A stretch of DNA of 64,000 bases from Antedon mediterranea (taxonomy: Eukaryota > Echinodermata > Crinoidea > Comatulida > Antedonidae). Where the stretch lies: the NCBI RefSeq assembly GCF_964355755.1, contig NC_092675.1:12043312-12107311 (forward strand). The letters are read 5' to 3'. The notes under the pieces were generated by a model, which was not told where the DNA came from, did not search any database, and saw only the letters and a program-made list of their open reading frames with translations. The first letter of the stretch is position 1. Each line of letters starts with the position of its first letter. Below, piece after piece: positions 58,601-64,000 of the stretch. The position numbers and the translations under genes were made by a program.

Positions 58601-61383
58601 TCGTCGGTACATTATTCCCGTTATTATTTTGTTCGGTTTTATGAATTTCTATGTTTATGTTTTCAAATTAAAATGATTATTCGTTGAATATGAATGTATC
58701 CTGTTATTCTACTGATTATTATATATATTTTTTTGTTTAACATTGCTTACTATTTAATCAATTCCGTTTTTTTAAATGTATATGACCAATGTTATTTAGG
58801 CCTATGTTTTTTATTTATAAGTTCTTTAAAAATATTAGTTACATGATCACATTTTTGTCACTTATTATACCTACAGTATAACACTATATTTCCTTTGATG
58901 TCTGAAACATTAAAACATAAATTCGCAATACTATGGCGAACCTAAGTCGCAAATTGTTAGTTGGATATTCGTTATAATTTCATCATCTCATTTGTTACAC
59001 ATGTGTGTGTGACCTATAATAAATAAATAAGGGATGGTAGGCCTAAATGTAGTCGAGGGGAAATTCATCAAAATGTTTCATCAAAACAATAACTCATAAG
59101 GTCGGAAATATTTAGATAATGGAACCAAATTTTGCAATAAAGTCTTTATTGCAAAATTTGGTTCCATTATCTAAATGTTAAAAGATGAGATATTGCCTTG
59201 TTCTCTTTTGTTATCAATCTTTTCATGTCACGTACCGTAATAGATTGTAACAGTTGAACATGCATATCACAATAAATAAATAATGGTACCTAATTAGTTC
59301 AGCATTTTCATCAAGTTTTAACAATATTTGATGTCGGAAACATTCCCAATAATAGAGACTAATTTTGCAATATGTTAGATATTTTATTCAGTTGGTACTT
59401 TTTACCTTGATGTCGGAAACATTTGAACATAAATTCGCAATAATGGATCATAATTGTGCAATGAAGTTGTCATCTCATTTGTTCATATCGATGTGAGAAC
59501 CAGTTTGGATGGGAATGTGGTGAGCGAAATTCTAAGCAAGCTAAATACATGATACAGTTATTTTAAGGTTGGGAACACAACGTGAATTCGCAAATAATTG
59601 AACGTAATTTTGCAATAAAGTCGTCATCTCGTTTGTTCATATTACGATGTGGGAAACAAGTTTGGATGGGAATGGGGTGGTGAGCGAAATTCTAAGTAAG
59701 TATTACTTCGAAGTCGGAAACAACCTTAAATTCGCAATAATGCAATGGAACCTAATTTTGCAATGAAGTCGGTCACCTTGTTTGTTCATACGATGTTGAA
59801 AACATGTTCGGAGGGGTGGACGAAATTCTAGGAAGCTAAATACAGTTACCGTAGTTATAACACTAATTATTTTGAGGTCGGGAATATTAGAATTTATACT
59901 TAAATGGAACCTAATTTTGCAATGGAGATTGCATGCGTTATTTTCATCTCGATTGTTCGTTCCATCAATTCATACGTCGTACATAATATGGAACATGCAT
60001 GCACTTTTATACTTTGTGGGGTGATGAGAGTGGGATGCTACTGTAAGTTAATATTTTTTATTTATTGACATACAGTAATTTAATTAGCTATATCGATGGA
60101 ATAGTAGATTAGGCCTATATTTACACATTTGCAGCCTTCACTATTTATAGAATAAATCAGCACTGCAGCACAATCTATTGGTTTTAACTGTACACGCGGT
60201 GATTCAACTAAAAGCAGTAAAAACATTTTGGCACACAAGGCGTATCATATAATTTGCGGACCATGACCGAAGCACTTCCGCTTCGATCTATTCGACGAAA
60301 ATCAAAAAAGGATAACTATTTTCTGCTTTATATTTAATTTAATGTAATAGCTTGATCTAATAACAGGCGTAACAACACAGAATACATATTGTAGTTTAAT
60401 TCTGGCTTAAATATGTTTGTTTTATATAAACTGTATTTTACAAAATTACAATAGAACTTCATTTTGCAATAGTACCTAATTAGACGCCTTAGACGCCAAA
60501 TTAAGTGCGGTACCTCATTTGGCAGTGGTACCTCATTTGGCGTGACAGGGCATAGCATGCATAATCGGATTCATGAGACAAAATAGTATGTTGCCTAAAT
60601 GCCATGTGATCATTAACTTTCATTGAACATGTCAACCACATAACATTGCTAGGTGTTGTAATTCAGGAAAATAGGTCACAAGAAATTGTATCTAATTGTT
60701 TGTTTTTGCTCTCTTTTGTAATGAAGGATTCTGGGGCACCTATAGCCAACTAGATTAGTTTCTTCATAAATTGATATTAATTGGCATATGCAATATTTTT
60801 GGAAAAAATTATACATCTTACATAATTAAGCCTTGAGGAAATGCAATTACCCTTGTAAAAACTTTTTTTGTGATGCACGATTGATTTTAAGACATGCTCT
60901 GCAGTTTTTGTGTTTTATACCTTATTAAATATGAATATTTAACAATAATTTAGTACCTCTAAAAAGTTCCAATGTCTGTCTGGATTCAGATTTTGTAATT
61001 CTTGTAGGCCAGCAAGACCGGTTATCCTGTCTGGCACATCAAATGAACTCCTAAATCAAATTCAAACAAAATTTCATCAATAGTTAAACAGTATAATGAA
61101 AACTTAAACAACTATATTTACAAAAGGTTGGTACAGTAGGTGATTATATATAAAATTTGCTTTGAGAAAGGCTATTAAACGCAAATACACCTTATGGCAC
61201 ATTAATTGCATGTTTAATTGTACATACTCCAAATGCTCGAACATTTGTATACATACACATCTCCAGTGTATATTAACTATAAAAAATAAGTAAACTTACG
61301 TTTGTCTCTCAGCACTGTCTGATTTTATTTGTTGTTGAAAAGCGACATTTATAAGGTCAATAGTTTCAGATATAGGAACATAT
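37494..61383 (-). CDS. ASNSD1: ASNSD1, asparagine synthetase domain-containing protein 1 (3' eight exons)
   Basis: Eight exons at 61300-61383, 60957-61050, 57680-57714, 55131-55251, 52834-52901, 45795-45878, 39652-39742 and 37494-37679 join in frame to 253 residues and a TGA. All visible introns are GT-AG. The joined protein carries the asparagine-synthetase-type ATP pyrophosphatase domain: [74 protein letters not shown] and [20 protein letters not shown]. It ends with [16 protein letters not shown], the C-terminus characteristic of ASNSD1 and not of true asparagine synthetase. The vertebrate protein is about 640 residues, so the glutaminase half and the SGGIDS PP-loop exon should be beyond 64000. 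No stop or frameshift is seen, so I consider the gene intact. Biochemical activity of ASNSD1 is not established. Confidence 0.95.
37690..38354. other. ASNSD1 intron without recognised feature
   Basis: The stretch 37760-38030 looks like an interspersed repeat (words such as gttccaccatagagcaa on minus), but I cannot name it and see no second copy here. Confidence 0.4.
38355..39620 (-). repeat. Interspersed repeat ending in cctccgcc motifs
   Basis: Read on the minus strand it opens ttacctccgccaaggaggta, followed by ttgtttgtttgtttgttagc and aggattactcaaaaagtaat. It closes with ggcggaggtatgcactctcg and gagtggctttctagtt. I recall this opening and closing from a common non-coding repeat of marine animals. 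No coding frame is present. Confidence 0.6.
39652..39742 (-). CDS. ASNSD1: ASNSD1 exon
   Basis: Encodes [20 protein letters not shown] and [10 protein letters not shown]; acceptor tactcttag, donor GTATAG. Confidence 0.95.
39743..40600. other. ASNSD1 intron, nothing recognised
   Basis: AT-rich; the short frame 40282-40515 has no recognisable feature. Confidence 0.5.
40604..41045 (+). mobile_element. LINE fragment, endonuclease-RT linker region
   Basis: The frame from 40604 carries [16 protein letters not shown] and [15 protein letters not shown]. Shifted frames continue with [41 protein letters not shown] and [10 protein letters not shown] recognise this order from the region ahead of the reverse transcriptase in invertebrate LINEs. 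Multiple stops and shifts are present. It ends where the hAT copy begins. Confidence 0.55.
41046..42944 (+). mobile_element. hAT copy, left end truncated
   Basis: Starts inside the element at the word tatgcgagtgaagcgagcat and ends with the hAT terminus (cactggcgccaccaatg). It is collinear with the other two copies and gives the uninterrupted version of the 540-bp target. No left terminus and no target duplication are visible. Confidence 0.9.
41440..42160 (+). repeat. Seven diverged ~97-121 bp units in the hAT interior
   Basis: The phrase aaaatagagctgctaggtcc and variants start near 41451, 41572, 41692, 41796, 41893, 42011 and 42131. Each is followed by a gaaattgcacttatac-like word. The same units form the middle of the other copies. 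Confidence 0.8.
43146..43773. mobile_element. MITE with GGGCGCGTTTATACAACACG-type ends
   Basis: The left end ggctgtgtttatacaacac and the right end, inverse of gggcgcgtttatacaacacg, form imperfect inverted repeats around 628 bp. It lies between FVY and IESDHKP of the RNase H frame. The target duplication is 2-3 bp at most and not resolved. Confidence 0.75.
43821..44870. mobile_element. TIR element, CAGGCCCGTAGCCAGG ends, 5-bp target duplication
   Basis: Ends CAGGCCCGTAGCCAGGGGGG and the inverse of CAGGGCCGTAGCCAGGATCT, bordered by GACTT on both sides (43816-43820 and 44871-44875). Removing it rejoins QYKD to LANTPPRLQ in frame. hAT-like ends with a 5-bp duplication fit the hAT5 type. Part of its interior (near 43955-44230) resembles the interior of the GGTGGCGCC hAT family. 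Confidence 0.85.
45289..45794. other. ASNSD1 intron, nothing recognised
   Basis: AT-rich. The frame 45562-45807 overlaps the exon on the opposite strand and has no recognisable feature. Confidence 0.5.
45795..45878 (-). CDS. ASNSD1: ASNSD1 exon
   Basis: Encodes [20 protein letters not shown] and RNLARDDR; acceptor aatccatag, donor GTAAAT. Flanked by two of the longest introns (6.1 and 7.0 kb). Confidence 0.95.
46110..46222. repeat. ~24-bp minisatellite (gcttatgtagaaac), left part
   Basis: Units such as ccagcttatgtagaaacacc occur four to five times up to the TTA target, and resume at 51927. Confidence 0.75.
46661..48370 (+). pseudogene. Decayed gene of an uncharacterised multicopy family (DDTDLLVLL motif)
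   Basis: Pieces in order on one strand: [20 protein letters not shown] (46855 region), [14 protein letters not shown] (47110), ADADV and [16 protein letters not shown] (47670-47780), [20 protein letters not shown] (47890), [12 protein letters not shown] (48025), and a WGW...[19 protein letters not shown] stretch (48200-48290). I recall this order from a large family of uncharacterised proteins in cnidarians, molluscs and deuterostome invertebrates. The DDTDLLVLL box resembles acidic motifs of PIN/FEN1-like nucleases, which is an inference. Many stops and frameshifts. Confidence 0.6.
48510..50920 (-). mobile_element. LINE reverse transcriptase remnant (Rex1/CR1-like), split
   Basis: On the minus strand the segment 50920-50600 gives [33 protein letters not shown] (catalytic box with D changed to N) and [20 protein letters not shown]. 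The segment 48977-48510 continues with [40 protein letters not shown] and the C-terminal end ([20 protein letters not shown]). The order is typical of fish and invertebrate Rex1/CR1-like LINEs. Several stops are present. Confidence 0.8.
48978..50599. mobile_element. TTAA-flanked DNA element (Kolobok/piggyBac-type target)
   Basis: Inverted ends AGGGGGATTCTGGGTTTAAA and the near-inverse, each bordered by TTAA (48974-48977 and 50600-50603). Its removal rejoins DIVHSF and KYLGTIF of the LINE frame exactly. It is 1.6 kb and rich in aggcctag words, with no transposase. The short frames in it (for example 50021-50209) show nothing recognisable. Confidence 0.85.
51030..51760. repeat. ~390-bp diverged tandem duplication
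   Basis: The order ttcttctagctagcatca, gataggtaca, gagtttttgtaaaagg, gaccttttgacctctagtta and ctaccccctaccccaaaat appears twice, starting near 51037 and 51424. Confidence 0.75.
51930..52050. repeat. ~24-bp minisatellite (gcttatgtagaaac), right part
   Basis: Continues the array left of the 5.7-kb element with cagttaatgtagaaac, cagcttatgtagtaac and ccagctaatgtagaaa. Confidence 0.75.
52090..52505. repeat. ~20-bp minisatellite and pogo-like end
   Basis: About a dozen units of accacctctcgtaag with variable joins run from 52150 to 52380. Then ggtggccgcttaccagaggt and gttcacagaggttcaactgt follow. The last word resembles the inverse of the TIR of some pogo/Tigger elements (CAGTTGAACCTCTG), so this may be the right end of such an element. 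Confidence 0.6.
52834..52901 (-). CDS. ASNSD1: ASNSD1 exon
   Basis: Encodes [20 protein letters not shown] and RF. The GxGADEQLxGY loop is the conserved substrate/ATP loop of the domain. Donor GTACAT. Confidence 0.95.
53040..53230 (+). other. Unexplained open stretch in an intron
   Basis: One frame reads [20 protein letters not shown], then [20 protein letters not shown] and a stop. Composition looks coding (Ser/Thr-rich, few rare residues), but I do not recognise it and no splice signals frame it convincingly. It may be a transposon remnant. Confidence 0.25.
53365..53460. repeat. Possible pogo-like terminal fragment
   Basis: tacagtagaacctccttata resembles the TACAGTNGAACCTC starts of pogo/Tigger-type elements. 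No matching second end was found. Confidence 0.3.
54000..55110 (+). pseudogene. BEL/Pao Pol fragment
   Basis: Pieces in order: [33 protein letters not shown] (frame-shifted), [71 protein letters not shown] and [10 protein letters not shown]. The phrases [22 protein letters not shown] and FWTDSKVVL are hallmarks of the BEL/Pao RNase H and its surroundings. Further decayed integrase-side sequence runs to about 55100. It ends only about 20 bp from an ASNSD1 exon on the opposite strand. Confidence 0.8.
55131..55251 (-). CDS. ASNSD1: ASNSD1 exon
   Basis: Encodes [20 protein letters not shown] and [17 protein letters not shown]; acceptor tattgcag, donor GTAAGA. This is a core helix of the synthetase domain. 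Confidence 0.95.
55260..57670 (-). repeat. Inverted copy of the 1-2.2 kb repeat family, with a nested MITE
   Basis: Segments around 55780-55800, 56140-56215, 56440-56560 and 57260-57490 are reverse complements of the left-end repeat (catatggccagttgaat; ggcgtttgcgcggataac; gcgcatctccactta). A 25-bp tandem duplication (ctagttaattcaatttaatg...) lies at 55480-55529. Confidence 0.7.
56597..57227. mobile_element. PIF/Harbinger-type MITE, 631 bp
   Basis: Inverted ends GACCCCATTTACACTTACG, bordered by TAG on both sides (56594-56596 and 57228-57230). The corresponding unbroken word gtctaggtcaatc is seen inverted near 1675-1690. Inner inverted words carry ccagggccggc. The 152-residue frame 56747-57205 runs through it; it contains [19 protein letters not shown] but no domain I recognise. 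Confidence 0.8.
57680..57714 (-). CDS. ASNSD1: ASNSD1 35-bp micro-exon
   Basis: Acceptor ttttttcag, then eleven codons [11 protein letters not shown] plus two bases, donor GTATTT. It is needed to keep the frame and supplies the INVxxEELQxxR segment of homologues. Its surroundings are repeats. Confidence 0.85.
59110..59176. repeat. Perfect 33-bp palindrome with a 1-bp centre
   Basis: The arms atttagataatggaaccaaa...caataaag (59110-59142) and their exact inverse (59144-59176) have no mismatch. The arm sequence resembles the units of the neighbouring tandem array. Confidence 0.95.
59331..59960. repeat. Tandem array, unit ~143-166 bp, about four copies
   Basis: Units start with gatgtcggaaaca-like words near 59410, 59566, 59709 and 59875. 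They share attcgcaataatgg, aattttgcaatgaagtcg, catttgttcata, gtttggatgggaatg and gagcgaaattctaag. Confidence 0.8.
60556..60956. other. ASNSD1 intron, nothing recognised
   Basis: AT-rich intronic sequence next to an exon; no repeat or signal beyond the splice donor. Confidence 0.5.
60957..61050 (-). CDS. ASNSD1: ASNSD1 exon
   Basis: Encodes [20 protein letters not shown] and [10 protein letters not shown]; donor GTACTA. Separated from the previous exon by only 249 bp. Confidence 0.95.
61300..61383 (-). CDS. ASNSD1: ASNSD1 exon (first in window)
   Basis: Acceptor ttttttttag, donor GTAAGT. One base completes the previous codon, then 27 codons ([20 protein letters not shown]) and two bases. In homologues this segment follows the PP-loop strand. 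Confidence 0.9.
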
Positions 61384-61693
61384 CTAAAAAAAAACAAATA
61401 CATATACTCTGTACTGATGCAGACAATATTTCAGTCCTACACAAATTATACAAATATAGAAAAGGATAGAAAAACATGAAAATCTCAATACTGTAACATA
61501 CACAGAGCAAAACAAGAGCAATCGGAGAGTTGCAACTTCCGCCAGGAGTAAAAAGATAAAGAATTGTGATAAAGTGGCGTCTTATAGTTTTTATTTAGTT
61601 TTGACGTTTTTATCCTGCTCACTATATACTATATATAAATATTTACCGCCCACCATATTATCTACGAACCTTTATTTTACCATTTATCTAATT

Positions 61694-61698
<5 letters not shown>
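61384..61698. other. ASNSD1 intron, nothing recognised
   Basis: Only the acceptor tract ttttttttag (minus strand) is interpretable. No upstream exon with the PP-loop motif is seen. Confidence 0.5.

Positions 61699-61754
<56 letters not shown>
61699..61754. repeat. (AT)n microsatellite
   Basis: About 27 AT units at the edge of a Penelope-like fragment. Confidence 0.95.
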
Positions 61755-61755
<1 letters not shown>

Positions 61756-61758
<3 letters not shown>

Positions 61759-62010
61759 TATAGAAATTCCTTCACTTGCTTGCACTGATGAAGGGCTAGT
61801 GTTGCCCGTAAGCTCTGCTAACTTTTCTGGCTGTTTTACTTTATCGTTTTGATTTAGCTTTTTGCTTTTTTTTTGTATCTCCATTGGGATCCAGCCACTG
61901 ATACCCACAGCATTGTCATTTTTTCAGTTATTTGCCTTTGGATTTATATTATAAACGTGTGCCACTGATACAAAATCGTTTGTTAAATAAAGTTTATCGT
62001 TTATCATTTA
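61756..62010 (+). mobile_element. Penelope-like element tail fragment
   Basis: Contains cttgcactgatgaagggcta and gtgttgcccgtaagctctgc, then ttttctggctgttttacttt and ccattgggatccagccactg. I recall this order from the untranslated end of Penelope-like elements. It shares the first word with 37200-37225. No endonuclease frame is attached. Confidence 0.55.
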
Positions 62011-62223
62011 ACTCACACAAAAATCTCAAGAAAAATATAACCTCCTAGAGGAAGGTAATTAAACAATCACAAAAGATTGAAAGAATTAATATAATATAAA
62101 AGTTTCAAAGCAAACTTTTTTCTTTTAAAAATATGAACTTTATGATTTCCTATATGGATAGGACAGCCTACACAGACAGCAGTACAGTAGAATGCGATCA
62201 AGTATAAATACAATCTGTATAGT

Positions 62224-62460
62224 CTGGGGCGGATCCAGACATTTTTGAGAGGGGGGGGGGGGGGTCCGCCAATAAAAAGGGCACATCAGATATTGAGTAT
62301 TTGAGCCACAGCCCCGCCATGGTGGGGGTTGTGGCGAAGCCAATTTTGTTACAGGACACACTTAGATGGCCGGAAATGGCACTCTCGCACGCAAAATCCA
62401 TGATAAATGGCACCTTTCTAGTTTGCCGGAAATAACACTTTATTAGCAGGGATAACGATG
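62224..62460. mobile_element. hAT-like terminal fragment
   Basis: CTGGGGCGGATCCAGACATT followed by a 14-base G run resembles hAT-type ends that start CAGGGGCGGATCCAG. Downstream words (ccggaaatggcactctcgca) resemble the inverse of 44715-44745 of the element at 43821-44870. No partner end was found. Confidence 0.5.
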
Positions 62461-62608
62461 CAAAATTAAAAGTTGTTATTTTTCAACCAATTTAAAAATT
62501 ATCTGTTGGTATTTTGTTTCAATATTCCAATAAAGAAAGAATTACGAAAATCTGACTTGTAGTTTTCGAAATATAGGGTCTAAAACATTGCCGAAAATGA
62601 TCGTTAAA

Positions 62609-62804
62609 GCTTGGTTCCCACTAGAACGTAACGCAAAGACGTAAACGTAACGCAAAGACGTAAACGCAACGCAAGCGTTTTAACCAATGACAAGCGAAGT
62701 TATATACAGTTAGCAATCACAAGCGAATAAGCCATCGCTTGTGATTGGTCAATTCACTTGCGTTGCGTTACGTCCTTGTGTTGCGTCGCTAGTGGGAACC
62801 ACGC
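62609..62804. mobile_element. Small MITE with TGGTTCCCACTAG ends
   Basis: GCTTGGTTCCCACTAG on the left and the inverse of GCGTGGTTCCCACTAGCGAC on the right enclose about 196 bp with inner aacgcaa/ttgcgtt repeats and a central inverted word agcgatggcttatt-like region. The target duplication is not resolved. Confidence 0.7.
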
Positions 62805-63183
62805 TTTATAGCCACGAACGTTGTAAACAAATTGCGCCATTTTTCGCTAAAATAATTACATAATTATAATTACGTTTTATAGTAATTTCTTTTATATATT
62901 AACATTGGAAATATCAATAAAATATGTTATTAAATGTTTATAAAATATATAGAGTTGTTTATTTAATGGAATTCGTACAAATTCATTGCTCTAAATTTGT
63001 GTAGTACCGTTCAGTACAGAGAGATCACGTGACTTCTTGGTACACGCGAGAGAAAACATTCCGCTGTGGGTGATTCGTGTCCACCAATCAAATAGCCAGA
63101 ATCCAAAATCATTCAACCGTGAGCTCTGCCGATCGCGGGAAAGCTCAGCTTTGATTGGCTTACGATGACATCATATCACAAAA

Positions 63184-63446
63184 TGGTGGTTTTGTAGTTG
63201 AGCCTCACGTAATTTTCACAAATATTGTTTCAAAAATGAAATAAATGAACCTTCTTTATGGTATGTGTGATTTTTCTTTAAAAGATTTGAATAATAAAGG
63301 CTTCATATTGAGAAAAAAACATTTTTTTGGCACTTATAATAAATATTTCTCAGAGAAAAAAGCACATGGCTTGTAGAACTATATTATCTTGGCGTAGGAA
63401 GACAAACAAATCCCAGGTCATGAGAGGCTCAACTACAAAAACAAGG
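63184..63446. repeat. Inverted repeat pair (gtagttgagcctc)
   Basis: ttttgtagttgagcctc at 63190 recurs inverted as gaggctcaactacaaaa at 63424. The 220 bp between them is AT-rich. It may be a MITE; no target duplication was found. Confidence 0.55.
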
Positions 63447-64000
63447 TTGAATAGTGTAAGGACCCGTTCGATGATTTTTGAGTAAACAATCTACCGCGTA
63501 TGGTCGTACGCGCCAGATAGTGCGCTAGATAGTACGATATTTTAACTACATTTTTTACATGTTTGGTTGGATGTAATGGAAATAAAAAATAGTTGATCTG
63601 ATGGAATGATATGTAAATAAACAAATACTCAAAAGAATTATGTTTACAGTTCAATTATTTTCAGAATAATAATACATAAAAATGTGTTTACCAATGGACA
63701 AATAATCGCGTCAATGACATAGCGCGCATGGTAACGTACGCGGAGTTGAATCGTAAAAAGTTTACATGCGCCCTCTGTAGTATGTGAAACGATCTATTTT
63801 TAGAAGTTTAAGTAGAGATCATCACGCGTCACCACCTCTCACAATGCTCTTTGATCGGCCGCCGTAACTTAACATCGCGCTCATTGTGATAAATTTCTGT
63901 TTTAATTTTTGGGGTTAGTGTAGCCTACTCTGTACATACTAATATACACACAAATATGTCACACGAATAAAATATTGAACCTCTAAAAAAAAGGCACCCT
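63447..64000. other. Nothing recognised at the right edge
   Basis: AT-rich sequence, probably still ASNSD1 intron. No exon with the SGGIDS PP-loop or the glutaminase N-terminus could be found on the minus strand. Confidence 0.4.

Larger units (their letters stand above)
58088..60547. mobile_element. TIR element, TGTMACGCCAAATGA ends, 5-bp target duplication
   Basis: The left end TGTAACGCCAAATGAAGTGA and the right end, inverse of TGTCACGCCAAATGAGGTAC, are bordered by GGGCA on both sides (58083-58087 and 60548-60552). Each end carries a second gccaaatga(a/g)gt word 20 bp inward. The interior holds a perfect palindrome and a tandem array, and no transposase frame. The superfamily is not assigned. 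Confidence 0.8.

Noticed and set aside
61693-61908. 71-residue frame with an Ile-Tyr repeat end
   Set aside because: It reads through the AT microsatellite and a Penelope-like untranslated tail.
61384-64000. Further upstream ASNSD1 exons in the window
   Set aside because: No minus-strand segment encoding the SGGIDS PP-loop or the glutaminase N-terminus could be found; they probably lie beyond the right edge.

Overview
The window is animal nuclear DNA, AT-rich, with GT-AG introns and no bacterial-style operons. The presence of an ASNSD1 gene, the transposon types and the frequent short string aggcctac/taggcct suggest a marine deuterostome invertebrate. An echinoderm is my best guess, as an inference from overall texture and not from a marker gene.

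Only one host gene is clearly intact. This is the 3' part of ASNSD1 (asparagine synthetase domain-containing protein 1) on the minus strand. Eight coding exons between 61383 and 37494 join in frame through consensus splice sites to a stop codon; they encode 253 residues. The N-terminal amidotransferase half and the PP-loop exon should lie beyond the right edge. The exons total 763 bp over 23.9 kb, and one is only 35 bp. The introns are packed with nested transposons.

The left part (1-37 kb) holds no intact host gene. It runs as follows: a satellite-like repeat with a hairpin array (1-4400); a possible terminal exon of a multicopy gene (4536-4678); a 174-bp tandem repeat; a LINE fragment inside or beside a broken transposon-type gene (5649-8468); a TA-flanked DNA transposon holding a hAT insertion (8781-12282); a palindromic element holding a Harbinger with a Myb/SANT remnant (12650-14682); a P-element/THAP9-like remnant (15376-16510); a tRNA-derived SINE; and the 3' end of a Penelope-like element. 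A hAT element inserted into that Penelope element and now spans 17237-37188 between 8-bp target duplications. It has been inflated from roughly 3 kb to 20 kb by a LINE with a 540-bp target duplication, a hAT MITE, a Gypsy-like LTR element carrying its own Harbinger MITE, a P-element-like transposon, a solo LTR, and a long-inverted-repeat element with a 30-bp minisatellite.

The right part (37-64 kb) is the ASNSD1 locus. Its introns hold LINE, Gypsy and BEL/Pao fragments, several TIR elements with readable target duplications, and a 5.7-kb TTA-flanked element with the remains of an uncharacterised multicopy gene. Several insertions can be removed on paper to restore an older reading frame, which confirms their boundaries. 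I found no rRNA genes, CRISPR arrays or convincing functional tRNA genes. No new biological system is proven. The strongest unusual signals are the 540-bp target duplication, the hairpins whose stems vary in a compensatory way, and the 5.7-kb element.
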